Shown here in pieces: positions 43,772-52,720 of a stretch of DNA of 64,000 nucleotides. The stretch's first letter is position 1; the number at the start of each line of letters is the position of its first letter. Under the pieces are notes generated by a model. It ran no database searches, was not told where the DNA came from, and saw nothing but the letters and a program-made list of their open reading frames with translations. Made by a program: the position numbers and the translations under genes. The DNA lies in contig LRSL01000069.1 of the NCBI GenBank assembly GCA_001563335.1, positions 115,129 through 179,128 of the forward strand, in the 5' to 3' direction. Source of the DNA: Candidatus Thorarchaeota archaeon SMTZ1-45 (GTDB lineage: Archaea > Asgardarchaeota > Thorarchaeia > Thorarchaeales > Thorarchaeaceae).

Positions 43772-43835
43772 TATAAAAGAGGGCTCGTATACCATTTTTG
43801 AAGGAAATTGGTTCCAGGTTCAAGTCTGACATACA
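43772..43835 (+). other. Possible tRNA remnant behind a TATA-like box
   Basis: TTATAAAAGAG at 43772-43782 looks like a strong archaeal promoter, but no plus-strand gene follows. About 35 bases on, GGTTCCAGGTTCAAGTCTGACATACATGGCCA resembles the T-loop and 3' end of a tRNA, without a matching 5' half. Possibly a deleted tRNA gene. Confidence 0.25.
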
Positions 43836-44359
43836 TGGCCATTTCTTTTTTTCTTTAGAAAATCTATGAACCCTTCAACCTCCTTTTGACCTCTAAGGAT
43901 GAACACACTCTTTGTTGAATTTAGGTTTTCCAAGAACCTAAAAATCACTGGTTTTCGTGTGATTGGGAAATCCCAAATCCACCTAATGAAATCTAAATCG
44001 ATTTTTTCTGGACAATCGCCACCAAGATCTGGTCTAGTATGCCCTCGAAATCTAAGAAACCTAGTGAATATGCGGAGATAAGAAAGTCTTCTAGGAATGT
44101 CAATATAGATGATTGTATCTGCTGCAGTTGCACGAAGCTTGAGGGTTGATGTGTAATTTCCATCCATGATCCAAGAACTAGAACTAATTAGAGTCTTGAC
44201 TTTATCTCGCCACTCATCTTTGGGCGTTTCCACCCAGTTCTGTTTCCAGTAATGTTGGTCCAAGTGAATAATAGGAATACCAAGTATAGTACCAAGCTTC
44301 TCTCCTAAAGTTGACTTTCCCGAGCCACTAGGTCCGAGAATCAGTACTCGTTTCATCAT
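43820..44359 (-). CDS. Adenylate kinase-like P-loop protein (topology-modulation/FlaR type)
   Basis: 179 residues (ATG at 44359, or the next one at 44356). P-loop LGPSGSGKSTLGEKLG (about 8-23), then HLDQHYW, WIMDGNY (about 63-69) and IYIDIPRRLSYLRI (about 84-97), which match the family of shikimate/adenylate-kinase-like proteins annotated as topology modulation or FlaR. The family is widespread and its substrate is uncertain. C-terminal FLKKKRN is basic. It stands alone, divergent from corA. Confidence 0.85.
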   Translation of the reverse strand: MMKRVLILGPSGSGKSTLGEKLGTILGIPIIHLDQHYWKQNWVETPKDEWRDKVKTLISSSSWIMDGNYTSTLKLRATAADTIIYIDIPRRLSYLRIFTRFLRFRGHTRPDLGGDCPEKIDLDFIRWIWDFPITRKPVIFRFLENLNSTKSVFILRGQKEVEGFIDFLKKKRNGHVCQT

Positions 44360-44453
44360 TCAGTTATGGGAACCAAGCTCGAATTAAGTAGTAAGGTCAA
44401 ACAATATGCGAATATCAATAAGCTCGTAAGTATTGTTAAAATAAGGTGAAATA

Positions 44454-45506
44454 ATGGAAGGGCATAAGGCAAAAGTGGGGCAACCACCTGGAACGTTACT
44501 TCATACTGGGGAAAAGCTTACCAAAGAACCAATAGTCACAATCATTGATTTCAACCAGCAAGAGTTCAAAGAACATAAGCACGCTTCTTGTGAAGATTGC
44601 ATTCCATCAGAGAGGACTGATGTCATACGATGGATCCATGTTCAAGGTGTTCACGATATAGACCTAATTCAGAGAATTGGCTCCAATTTTGGGATTCATC
44701 CTCTCATCCTTGAAGATATAGTACACACTCATCAAAGACCAAAAGCAGAATCGCTTCCTGAGTCAATCTACATAATACTTAGAGCATTTGAATATAATAC
44801 CGAAGACAAGATTTTAGATTCTGAACAATTGAGCTTCCTACTTGGTAACCATTACCTATTATCATTCCAAGAGTCTGAAAAACCACTCTTTGAGCAAATT
44901 AAGAACAGGCTCTCCAATAATCTTGGAAGAATCAGAAAATCTAACTCGGATTACCTTACTTACTCGCTTATTGATCTAATCACTGACCAATATTTTGTAA
45001 TTCTTGATGAACTCAGCGAGAGAATTGAAGCACTTGAAGATGAGGTTGCAGAAGTTCCCACGAATGAAACACTACAGGAAATTCACAGCCTGAAACGAGA
45101 TATTATCACACTCCGAAGAAACATCTGGCCTATCAGAGACATAGCCTCAAGATTACTCCGTGAAGACTCAAATCTGATTGAAACCTCAACTCAAATGTAT
45201 CTCAGAGACCTCAATGACCATGTCGTCCAAATCAATGATCTTCTGGAAACATATCGTGAAACGCTTACAGGAATTATGGATATCTACCTTTCAAGGGTAA
45301 GCAATCGATTAAACGAAGTCATGAAAGTTCTGACTGTAATATCTACAATCTTCATACCTCTCACTCTGATTGCGAGTATATATGGCATGAATTTCAGAGT
45401 CATGCCTGAATTAGAAATCCCTTGGAGCTATCCACTGCTGTTAACCACAATGATTACTTTAGGAATAGTTCTAACACTCTATTTCAGACAGAAGAGATGG
45501 ATTTAG
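44454..45506 (+). CDS. corA: CorA-type Mg2+/Co2+ channel
   Basis: 350 residues, ATG with AAGGTGA at six bases. The N-terminal cytoplasmic alpha/beta domain (about 25-170) contains RWIHVQGVHDIDLIQRIGSNFGIHPLILEDI (split over strands), and a long stalk helix (about 180-285) leads to two membrane spans. The Mg2+-selective YGMNF signature follows the first span (about 312-316). The channel is a pentamer; the short basic C-terminus lies inside. No neighbour suggests an operon. Confidence 0.95.
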   Translation: MEGHKAKVGQPPGTLLHTGEKLTKEPIVTIIDFNQQEFKEHKHASCEDCIPSERTDVIRWIHVQGVHDIDLIQRIGSNFGIHPLILEDIVHTHQRPKAESLPESIYIILRAFEYNTEDKILDSEQLSFLLGNHYLLSFQESEKPLFEQIKNRLSNNLGRIRKSNSDYLTYSLIDLITDQYFVILDELSERIEALEDEVAEVPTNETLQEIHSLKRDIITLRRNIWPIRDIASRLLREDSNLIETSTQMYLRDLNDHVVQINDLLETYRETLTGIMDIYLSRVSNRLNEVMKVLTVISTIFIPLTLIASIYGMNFRVMPELEIPWSYPLLLTTMITLGIVLTLYFRQKRWI

Positions 45507-45564
45507 TACAATTCATCTATTACTGGCTCAAGTCTAATCATTTGATCATTTCATCTGCATTCAG

Positions 45565-46113
45565 TCAATACAAGAATTCAGCTACATCATCAACTGACAG
45601 TCTTAGCCGTGGTCCTGGATTTACATCTGGCCAGCCCACAGTAATTGCAGCAATTAATTCCCAAGGTTTCTTGAAATAATGCATAATAGCTTCATAGGTG
45701 TAGAAGACATCACCAATCCAACAGGTTCCAAGTCCAAGTGAATATGCTTTCAGTAACAAATTCTGTATTGCTGCAGACACACTATGACCCTCTGTAATCC
45801 AGCCAAGTTCGTTTGTATTCCAGACCATAATTACTACTGGAGCTTCTTCCATCATTGTGCATGAACCATAGGAAGACCCCACATTGATGGTCAGTTTGTC
45901 AAGCTCTTTTCTATACAAGTCTGTAAATTTGTCCTTAGATTCACCAGCTAGTACGATGAATCTCCATTGTTGTCCATTTTTAGCACTTGGAGCGAATGTT
46001 GCCGCTTCAATGCATTCCCTGATCAAGTCCCTTTTCACTTCATCACTCTTGTATACTCTAACGCTTCGACGCCCTTTGATTGCTTCGTCAAGACTCATCA
46101 TCCTACTCAACAT
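45565..46113 (-). CDS. Nitroreductase family protein
   Basis: 182 residues from ATG (another ATG pair lies four codons in). The N-terminal RRSVRVYKSDEV (about 15-26), PSAKNGQQWRFIV (about 42-54) and the C-terminal GLGTCWIGDV (about 129-138) with IAAITVGWP are the FMN-binding pattern of the nitroreductase superfamily. FMN-dependent NAD(P)H oxidoreductases of this family act on varied substrates; none can be named here. The start overlaps the end of the cysteine-rich gene upstream by 11 bp, so the two are probably translated together. Confidence 0.93.
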   Translation of the reverse strand: MLSRMMSLDEAIKGRRSVRVYKSDEVKRDLIRECIEAATFAPSAKNGQQWRFIVLAGESKDKFTDLYRKELDKLTINVGSSYGSCTMMEEAPVVIMVWNTNELGWITEGHSVSAAIQNLLLKAYSLGLGTCWIGDVFYTYEAIMHYFKKPWELIAAITVGWPDVNPGPRLRLSVDDVAEFLY

Positions 46114-47104
46114 CCTCTGGTAGCTGAATGATGAAGCTACATTCTAAATCTCCTTGAAGCACAGACTTGACCATTTCATATTCCAGAGGTTGGTCAAGTG
46201 CAGCTTCCCAAGGCATTTTGGTGAAACCACCACTACAATGACAGAAGTTAGCAGATATGTCAATTGAATCATCCAGAATAGATTCACGAGCCCAAGCACA
46301 ATGACATGCATAGTATCGCTTCATTCGTTCATCAGTTTCCCTAAGATATTCCTGTACCATGTATGGAATTTTAGTGTGATAGATAGTATTTCCTCTTCTT
46401 TCACCACTCAAGACATCAGGACGACTCTTTACAAACTCAACTACATCATCAGTAATGTATTGGTTATAGAACAGTGTGCCCTCATCCCTATGTTTCTCTA
46501 ATACCGCTATCGCACTTTGTCGTTTCTGTTTTAGATACTCATCAATACTACCAGCTTTCAAGAACTTCTCCTTTTCCCCCTTCCTGAAGTCACGAGGTAG
46601 ACCATGAGCAACATCAGCCAAGATCATCTTACAATCTGATGGGTCCAGGATTTTTTCCATTCTCCCTACTATTTCTCGAGTGATTTTCATCTTCTCGGTA
46701 TCTGGCATACCCAAGGGCGGCAAATCCATCTCAGGAAGAATCCCATCACGTATCTTTTCACCAACATGTTCCCCTAGTCGCTCATGAAGGACATTCATCA
46801 CTTCGCTTCCATCAAGTATTGCCAAAACTGGTAAGAATAGATCCATATTCTTGATAAAATACGAATATCGAGATAATGCGGCATAATTGAGATAGGTGTT
46901 AGATTTTTCATCAATCAGAATCTTTGAAAACTTGGCAAATTCCTTCTCTGATGCATTATCGAGGGTCTTACCAAATTGCATCAAAAACTCTTCAAATCTC
47001 TCCACCATCTTAATATTTTCAACAATTTCCTCCTCAGGAATAGGTTGGTCCCTATCTGTCAAATACTTCCGAAATCCTTCCTTGTCCATCTTTCCCACAC
47101 TCAC
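46103..47104 (-). CDS. Uncharacterised protein with cysteine-histidine C-terminal motifs
   Basis: 333 residues from GTG, or 328 from the ATG at 47089. The family is not firmly recognised. The N-terminal 230 residues are helical and charged. The C-terminal part has conserved-looking YYACHCAWARESI (about 264-276), NFCHCSGGFTKMPWE (about 287-301) and a final strand-rich SVLQGDLECSFIIQLP, which resembles a family of small redox- or metal-binding domains seen in anaerobes (CHC-W and C-x-C-x-GF patterns). It is coupled to the nitroreductase gene downstream. Cofactor and function unknown. Confidence 0.75.
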   Translation of the reverse strand: MSVGKMDKEGFRKYLTDRDQPIPEEEIVENIKMVERFEEFLMQFGKTLDNASEKEFAKFSKILIDEKSNTYLNYAALSRYSYFIKNMDLFLPVLAILDGSEVMNVLHERLGEHVGEKIRDGILPEMDLPPLGMPDTEKMKITREIVGRMEKILDPSDCKMILADVAHGLPRDFRKGEKEKFLKAGSIDEYLKQKRQSAIAVLEKHRDEGTLFYNQYITDDVVEFVKSRPDVLSGERRGNTIYHTKIPYMVQEYLRETDERMKRYYACHCAWARESILDDSIDISANFCHCSGGFTKMPWEAALDQPLEYEMVKSVLQGDLECSFIIQLPEDVE

Positions 47105-47275
47105 TCAACCTTTCCATCGGTCGCTTATCAAACGAGAGATGAAAGCAAGAATGCAAGTGTTAAGATATTCACTCTTAGATTCCGAGCGCCTCTTTGGCGC
47201 CATTACAGAGTATTACGTAGTTAATACAGGTGCTTAACTAGCCTGACCAGTACGAAATCTTGGTGTATTCGAGTA

Positions 47276-47563
47276 ATGAAAGCATTAGAAGCCAAGATTA
47301 AGAATGCATTTGAGAACAAAGGCATCAAGTGTCAGTCAGTCTATAAGATGCCTGACCCTGATGAAACTCGTCTACTTGTCGCTTTTAATTCCAAAGATAA
47401 TAGGAATCTCTCAATAAGGAAGATTGAGAATGTGTTAGCGTCTCTTAATGTGGGCGAATTCAAAGTCCCAAGTGAATTTCAACGTCTTAGTTCTGCGTTT
47501 TTGCATCTTGAAATTACTCTAGGTGCAAGGAATGAGAAATCCGTCCTTCCTGCATCCATGTGA
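47276..47563 (+). CDS. Uncharacterised small protein
   Basis: 95 residues, ATG. Not recognised. A helix (MKALEAKIKNAFENKG) is followed by two strands (SVYKMPDP, TRLLVAFN), another helix (NLSIRKIENVLASL) and a final hydrophobic strand with FLHLEITLG, which looks like a small alpha/beta fold. It is divergent from the cysteine-rich gene and followed 60 bp later by the SDR gene on the same strand. Confidence 0.6.
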   Translation: MKALEAKIKNAFENKGIKCQSVYKMPDPDETRLLVAFNSKDNRNLSIRKIENVLASLNVGEFKVPSEFQRLSSAFLHLEITLGARNEKSVLPASM

Positions 47564-47623
47564 GAATGGTATCAATGAATCCGCGCCGTGTTTCTTATCT
47601 GTGAGATTAGCATAGGATAGACC

Positions 47624-48379
47624 ATGAATCTCGATTTAATAGACCGGACATTTCTCGTCACAGCAGCTTCTCGAGGCTTAGGCTTCAGTGTGGCTAAAGC
47701 TCTTGCAGATGAAGGAGCTGAAGTGATTATTTGTGGTCGTAATGAAGAATCACTGAGAAAAGCAATTTCCTCTCTAGGAGAATTAGCTCAACACTATGTG
47801 GCTGATCTGTCAAAGGAGGAAGATGTCAAACGATTACTGAAGAACATTGGTTCACAGATTCTGCGCTTGGATGGTCTGTTTGTCAATGCTGGTGGACCTC
47901 CACCTGGTACATTTTCTACTCTCTCAAATGATGATTGGAGAAAGGCTATTGATCTAACCTTGATGAGTGCAGTATGGTTAACCAGAGAAACAATACCGTT
48001 GCTGAAGATGTCCGATTCCCCCTCGATTCTGTATAGCACCTCGATTTCAGTGAAACAACCAATCAGCAATCTGTTGTTATCAAATGCAATTCGTCCTGCA
48101 GTTATTGGAATGATGCGTACACTTGCCACCGAACTAGCTCCTGAACATATTCGTGTGAATGCTGTCTGTCCAGGTTACATCTATACAGAACGAGTGAAGG
48201 AGCTCATGGCCGTTTCTGAATCTGGTGTGGAGAATATCAATGCCAGAATACCTCTTGGTCGGATGGGCAAACCAGAAGAGTTTGGACCAGTTTGTGCTTT
48301 TCTTCTTAGTCCAGTTGCGAGCTATATACATGGAGCACTCTTACTTGTGGATGGAGGTCTATATCAAGGAATGATGTAA
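47624..48379 (+). CDS. Short-chain dehydrogenase/reductase with altered active site
   Basis: 251 residues, ATG. Rossmann fold with TAASRGLGFSVAKAL (about 13-27, coenzyme motif), NAGGPPPG (about 88-95) and PGYIYTERV (about 186-194). The usual S-Y-x-x-x-K triad is replaced: where YxxxK is expected the sequence reads LLLSNAIRPAV. This matches an atypical group of 3-oxoacyl-ACP reductase-like SDRs in which Tyr and Lys are not conserved. Substrate unknown. Convergent with the HEAT-repeat gene, with 3 bp between the stops. Confidence 0.9.
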   Translation: MNLDLIDRTFLVTAASRGLGFSVAKALADEGAEVIICGRNEESLRKAISSLGELAQHYVADLSKEEDVKRLLKNIGSQILRLDGLFVNAGGPPPGTFSTLSNDDWRKAIDLTLMSAVWLTRETIPLLKMSDSPSILYSTSISVKQPISNLLLSNAIRPAVIGMMRTLATELAPEHIRVNAVCPGYIYTERVKELMAVSESGVENINARIPLGRMGKPEEFGPVCAFLLSPVASYIHGALLLVDGGLYQGMM

Positions 48380-48382
48380 TAT

Positions 48383-49351
48383 TCAAAGCTGGAGATCTGC
48401 GGTGTCTATATCTCCACTTCTTGCAAGAGCCACATTAACATAGTGACGGACTTGATCATCATCATGTTCTCGTAGGTTTCTCAATGCAGGGACTGCAGGT
48501 GGATATGGAGATACTCCAATTGCCCAAGCTGCAACTCGAAGCACCTCTACATCTTCTGATCCAAGTAGTTCGGTAATTGCTCTAAGAATAGTTTCAGATC
48601 TTCTCTCTGCAACTAGACGTATCATCCGGACCTGTTCACTAGGAGGTACTCTTGCCATTGTGTCTGCTAGTCCTTGAAGTGCCTTAGCATCGTCCATATC
48701 CCTAAGTCCGCGGATTGCCCAGTCTCTTACATTCTCTGATTCATCCTCAAGCGCTGCGAGAAGGCAATTAATCGATTCTCGAATTCCCAAATTACTTAGA
48801 GCCCATGCGCCTGACTCTCTCATTTCCACATTAGCGTCTCCTAAAAGAGCACAAAGTGTTCCTACTGTTTCGTCATCAACCACTTTTGTCAGAGCAAATA
48901 CAGCCTCTTTTCTTAGATTCACGTCTTCATTCTTATCACGCGCTGTTTTTCTTAGAATTCTCCCATAACTCACTGGATCTGTGCTTCCAAGGATATGAAT
49001 TATCCATTTTCTTACTTCAAACTCCTCTGTGGAGTTTACAAGAATATCAATAAGCTTTGGATTAAGAGAATCAATTCTGGTTCGATAAGCCGCCTGTAGA
49101 CCTCTCACCTTGATATTCGAATCAGAATCCATTATCACTCGCTCGATTACTTGAATCGCGATTTTTGGATTTAGAAGGTCGATTAAGTCAAGTATGCGTT
49201 GTTTGGACTGCATTGTATTATTTGAAGTACTTACGAAAATGGAATCAAGCACATTATCAAACTCATCAGGATGACCATTGATATACTCTGCAACCTCTTT
49301 TCGTTTATCTGGTGTATTAGTGTCAGTTAAGCGCTCCAACACATTGGTCAC
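48383..49351 (-). CDS. HEAT-repeat protein
   Basis: 322 residues, ATG. Built almost completely of HEAT/PBS-lyase-type helical repeats of about 30 residues; clear units are seen with VNLRKEAVFALTKVVDD (about 155-171), VEMRESGAWALSNLGI (about 189-204), NVRDWAIRGLRDM (about 220-232) and VEVLRVAAWAIGVS (about 275-288), each with the D/E-V-R-x-x-A-x-x-A-L pattern. Such proteins serve as binding scaffolds. No enzymatic motif is visible. It stands between an SDR gene and the SIS/DinB pair. Confidence 0.9.
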   Translation of the reverse strand: MTNVLERLTDTNTPDKRKEVAEYINGHPDEFDNVLDSIFVSTSNNTMQSKQRILDLIDLLNPKIAIQVIERVIMDSDSNIKVRGLQAAYRTRIDSLNPKLIDILVNSTEEFEVRKWIIHILGSTDPVSYGRILRKTARDKNEDVNLRKEAVFALTKVVDDETVGTLCALLGDANVEMRESGAWALSNLGIRESINCLLAALEDESENVRDWAIRGLRDMDDAKALQGLADTMARVPPSEQVRMIRLVAERRSETILRAITELLGSEDVEVLRVAAWAIGVSPYPPAVPALRNLREHDDDQVRHYVNVALARSGDIDTADLQL

Positions 49352-49409
49352 AACTTGACTCTTCAGCTTCCTCCTTAGTTACCTTTCGCATTTGTACAAT
49401 AGAGTTACT

Positions 49410-50414
49410 CTAGTAGATTTTGAAAGCATCGGCATGTGGAATTTTGAATGATTCTTTATCGGGATTAAATTTGAGAACAGTGTGGTACGCAGCCATCTGA
49501 AGCGCGATTGTATTAGAAATTACCTGGGTCAATGGATGTTTTAATCCCAGCTTCTCATTTGCGTAAAGATGATACGCTCTCATTTTGAGCGTATTCCTAA
49601 GCACGCTCATGTAAACATAATCGGATGGATCAGTAGGGCTTTTTGTTACCAACACAGCACTCTCCTCATCATTGATTGATAGATTGTAATGATGTCGAAA
49701 GTCTTCTCTGATAGATGCACATCCTTTCAATACAGAGTATTCATTGAACTTCATCATTCCAATTTGTGCGGCAACATGGTTTGGTCCCTCAGATATGAGA
49801 TAGATAGGAACATTGGGACTAGTGAGTTGGGAGATAGCCGTTCCCTCTCTTTCCGCCCAAGTTATCATGTCTTTTCTGATTTCTCTCAATTGCTTAATAT
49901 CCTGATCAAGAACATCCTCGGATTTATCATCAATTAGTGATGAAACAACTAAGAGATATACCATCGCAGCTGTAGTAGGCGCTGAAGGACTCGTGTTGTA
50001 GGTTTCGACACCTGATTTAGTAAGCCAGATTTGATCAGCCTCCTGTGAAGCTATCCCATTCTTATTATCAGTCAATACAATGATTTCTGCACCTTGTGAC
50101 CTAGCTTTCTTTAGCGCCTCAATTGTTGCCAGACTCCTTCCAGATGCAGTTATTCCAATTACTGCAGAGTTTTTGTCAAGACGTAAATAGTCAATCTCAT
50201 CTGGTGAAACAAAGAGGGCGTTGTACCCAACCCTTAGGAGCGCCCATCTACCATAATTAGCTGCTGCATATGAATCACCACACCCAATCAACACGACTTG
50301 TTTCCTGTTCTCTATGACCTTTGCAGCAGTTTCAGCGACTGAGTCAATAGTCCTAGGGATTGCTCGCTCCTGTTTCTTTATTGCATCATAGCATGTGTCT
50401 AAGAACTCTGTCAT
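49410..50414 (-). CDS. SIS-domain sugar isomerase-like protein
   Basis: 334 residues from the ATG at 50414 (a TTG at 50435 overlapping the upstream stop is an alternative). Two SIS domains resemble the isomerase half of GlmS: VVLIGCGDSYAAANY (about 40-54), VIGITASGRSLATIEAL (about 85-101), YNTSPSAPTTAAM (about 141-153), and a second domain with YLISEGPNHVAAQIG (about 205-219). The C-terminus ends in KIPHADAFKIY. There is no glutaminase domain, so it probably binds a phosphosugar as isomerase or deaminase. It is translated with the DinB gene upstream. Confidence 0.85.
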   Translation of the reverse strand: MTEFLDTCYDAIKKQERAIPRTIDSVAETAAKVIENRKQVVLIGCGDSYAAANYGRWALLRVGYNALFVSPDEIDYLRLDKNSAVIGITASGRSLATIEALKKARSQGAEIIVLTDNKNGIASQEADQIWLTKSGVETYNTSPSAPTTAAMVYLLVVSSLIDDKSEDVLDQDIKQLREIRKDMITWAEREGTAISQLTSPNVPIYLISEGPNHVAAQIGMMKFNEYSVLKGCASIREDFRHHYNLSINDEESAVLVTKSPTDPSDYVYMSVLRNTLKMRAYHLYANEKLGLKHPLTQVISNTIALQMAAYHTVLKFNPDKESFKIPHADAFKIY

Positions 50415-50431
50415 GAGATATTCAATCCCTC

Positions 50432-50932
50432 TCAAAGCATGTTGAAGTCAGGAGGTTCTATTCCTTCCAACCTCATTAACCCTGCCAATAGACCTCGATG
50501 ATGTGTTTCATGGTTAATCATATGAAGCAATGCTTTAGCCACAGTAAAACTCACAGTCTGATTACCCCACGACACACTCTTCACATGATGCAACTTTACA
50601 TCATTAAGGTTAGCTATGAAATCTCTTGTTTTTTCATGAATCTTTGACCAGATTGTTCTAATGGATTGGACATCGTTCAAACTCGCTGGTTCTATGTATT
50701 CAGGCTCGCTTTCATCAAGAACTGATATCCAGTACCTTTCTGTGTTCACTAAGTGAGCAAGGATATTCCGTATCGAACCTTTACCAACCCCTAAATCATC
50801 AAGAAGTCTGTCACGACTCATCTGTTCTAGAGCTTGAAGAAGTGGCTCTCTACATGCAAGATTGTGATCGAACAACATCTCGATACAGGACATCATAATA
50901 AGGAGTAAATCACATTCCCTTATCTGAATCAC
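50432..50932 (-). CDS. DinB-like metalloprotein
   Basis: 166 residues from GTG, or about 154 from the ATG at 50896. Four-helix DinB/YfiT-type fold with three metal-binding histidine positions: NILAHLVNTERYW (about 88-100) and INHETHHRGLLAGLM (about 143-157). LLQALEQMSRDRLLDDLG near the start and PPDFNML at the end are also typical. DinB proteins often act as metal-dependent thiol transferases or stress proteins. Overlaps or nearly touches the SIS gene downstream, making a two-gene unit. Confidence 0.9.
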   Translation of the reverse strand: MIQIRECDLLLIMMSCIEMLFDHNLACREPLLQALEQMSRDRLLDDLGVGKGSIRNILAHLVNTERYWISVLDESEPEYIEPASLNDVQSIRTIWSKIHEKTRDFIANLNDVKLHHVKSVSWGNQTVSFTVAKALLHMINHETHHRGLLAGLMRLEGIEPPDFNML

Positions 50933-51061
50933 GATACGGGATACAATTCATTAACGAACAATGAAATCCGCCATTGTTGTCATATGATTACCCTTTTAGT
51001 TATTGCCTGAGTAATATATCTCACTTAGAGCAAATTGCAATTGAAAAGGAGCTCAGAAAGA

Positions 51062-51607
51062 ATGGTCCTACCAATTGGTCCTCTCATGATTGAACACAGA
51101 CTGATTGAACGCATGATATCTGTGATGGGAAGGGAGCTAGAACGCATCAGGAAAGATGGAACTGCAAATCCAAAATTCATTGATACTGCAACCAACTTCA
51201 TTCGAATCTATGCAGACCAGTGCCACCATGGAAAAGAAGAGAAAATCTTGTTTCGTGATCTTCAGAAGAAAAAACTAAAACCTAATGACAAACGAATCAT
51301 GGATGAATTGATACAGGAGCATGTCCTAGGCAGAAAGCTTACTGGTGGACTTGTCGCGGCTAAAGAAAGATACGAAGCTGGTGATAAAGCAGCTCTTGAT
51401 ACCATAATAGACATTATGCAACAGCTCGTTGATTTCTATCCCAAACATATCGAAAAAGAAGATAAGGTCTTCTTCAAATCAGCAATGACATACTTCGATA
51501 AAGCTGAGAAAGACGCGATGCTAGAAGAAGAATATGAGTTAGACAAGAGATTCATTCATGTGGTCTACAGAAACATCGTATCACAGGCGGAACAAGCTTT
51601 CAAGTGA
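51062..51607 (+). CDS. Hemerythrin-like protein
   Basis: 181 residues from the ATG at 51062, with AGGAG about ten bases upstream. A four-helix bundle with the di-iron ligands in the expected order: LMIEHRLIERM (about 8-18), QCHHGKEEKILF (about 58-69), IQEHVLGRKLT (about 89-99) and YPKHIEKEDKVFF (about 136-148). Hemerythrins bind oxygen at a non-haem di-iron site, and in anaerobes are thought to sense or scavenge it. Followed 36 bp later by a thioesterase. Confidence 0.93.
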   Translation: MVLPIGPLMIEHRLIERMISVMGRELERIRKDGTANPKFIDTATNFIRIYADQCHHGKEEKILFRDLQKKKLKPNDKRIMDELIQEHVLGRKLTGGLVAAKERYEAGDKAALDTIIDIMQQLVDFYPKHIEKEDKVFFKSAMTYFDKAEKDAMLEEEYELDKRFIHVVYRNIVSQAEQAFK

Positions 51608-51642
51608 TATGAAGACTCAATGAGAAAAGATTGGTGCTTTGG

Positions 51643-52065
51643 ATGACATCACTGGACGATTTTAACTTCAAAGTTGAGATTCCCATCGCTTGGGGAGATA
51701 TGGACGCTTTTAACCATGTGAACAACACACGATTCTTCAGATACTTTGAAACCGCTCGTATAAGATATTTTGAGAAAGTAGGATTCATTGAAACCATGGA
51801 GAAGCACTCTATAGGTCCGATTTTGGCCAATATCTCTGCCAAATTCATTAAACCTCTGTTTTATCCTGATATAGTGACTGTAGGTACTCGTGTGACCTCA
51901 ATTGAACCGACCCAATTCGTTATGGAATATATCATCGAGAGTCACTCCAAAGGGATCGCTGCCATTGGTGAATCCAAAATCGTGGTATATGATTACAAAT
52001 CTTCAGAGATAACAACTCTTCCTGATACTGTCAGAACTAGGATTAGAGAGATTGATTCTATCTAG
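51643..52065 (+). CDS. 4HBT-type acyl-CoA thioesterase
   Basis: 140 residues from the ATG at 51643 (a TTG four codons upstream is possible). Hot-dog fold of the YbgC/4-hydroxybenzoyl-CoA thioesterase group: IAWGDMDAFNHVNNTRFFRYFE (split, about 14-35) holds the catalytic aspartate, and GVGTRVTSI-like strands follow. Substrate unknown. It is downstream of the hemerythrin gene on the same strand and the last ordinary gene before the tRNA-Asp-fragment region. Confidence 0.92.
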   Translation: MTSLDDFNFKVEIPIAWGDMDAFNHVNNTRFFRYFETARIRYFEKVGFIETMEKHSIGPILANISAKFIKPLFYPDIVTVGTRVTSIEPTQFVMEYIIESHSKGIAAIGESKIVVYDYKSSEITTLPDTVRTRIREIDSI

Positions 52066-52107
52066 AATTCATAATTTATCTCTCATGCTGAATAACTAGA
52101 ACGAGAA

Positions 52108-52133
52108 AGTAGCGCTCCCGCTGGGACTTGAAT
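52108..52133 (-). repeat. Diverged tRNA-Asp 3'-end fragment A
   Basis: The minus strand reads ATTCAAGTCCCAGCGGGAGC-GCTA, a damaged copy of a T-loop, T-stem and acceptor strand that best resembles the tRNA-Asp at 54820. About 22 of 27 bases match fragment B at 53497. No 5' half is found. Confidence 0.6.
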
Positions 52134-52184
52134 ACTAAACTAAGAGTATGAGATACAGAGAACTATCTCTCTTAGATTGCAAAC

Positions 52185-52192
52185 TATTTAAA
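52185..52192 (+). promoter_or_regulatory. TATA-like box for the HTH gene
   Basis: TATTTAAA lies about 28-35 bases before the TTG start at 52220, the right distance for a leaderless archaeal transcript starting at or near that codon. Confidence 0.4.
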
Positions 52193-52219
52193 TCCAAATT
52201 CTTCTAATATTAACCATAT

Positions 52220-52720
52220 TTGGTTAACCAAGAACATGTGTGTATTTCTATGCAGCCTATCCACTTCAAGTTTCCATCAAAGCAGCAGGAGCTTATATGG
52301 CAGAAGAGACGAAATAGAACCCCTCCATCGATAATCGCCCAAGAATTGGATGTGTCTCGTGCATTAGTGAGTAAGGCGCAACGAATTGCTGAAGAGAGAA
52401 TAGAGAAAATCCTACGACACACTGCTTCAACAAATCGGATTAGAATTCAAAAAATCAGCCCAAGGTATGGATTTGCATCAGGCTATTGCTATGCAAACAA
52501 ATCGGATGTATACATTGTGTACTCTCCTACTTTAGGAACTCAACTATGGTTCAATCATGAAGGGGACTGCAACAATTGTATTGAACAGCCAGTATGCGAA
52601 AAGACAATCCACACACTTGCACAAGAATGGAATCTCCCACTTCCAAAGGGAATACCTGCAACAGAAGCAGCGGAGGAGTTGTTTATCGCAATAATGAGGC
52701 GTCTGAAATGGATCGAGTAA
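52220..52720 (+). CDS. Tfx-like HTH protein with cysteine cluster
   Basis: 166 residues from TTG (a leaderless start would fit the TATA box), or 156 from the ATG at 52250. An HTH at about 18-62 (SKQQELIWQKRRNRTP, IAQELDVSRALVSKAQRIAEERI) has the sigma-region-4/Tfx look. The rest is a small domain with YGFASGYCYANKSDVY, a beta stretch, and a C-x2-C-x5-C cluster (DCNNCIEQPVC, about 115-125) that may bind metal. It overlaps the membrane-protein gene by 13 bp; the pair lies between two tRNA-Asp 3' fragments. Confidence 0.7.
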   Translation: MVNQEHVCISMQPIHFKFPSKQQELIWQKRRNRTPPSIIAQELDVSRALVSKAQRIAEERIEKILRHTASTNRIRIQKISPRYGFASGYCYANKSDVYIVYSPTLGTQLWFNHEGDCNNCIEQPVCEKTIHTLAQEWNLPLPKGIPATEAAEELFIAIMRRLKWIE

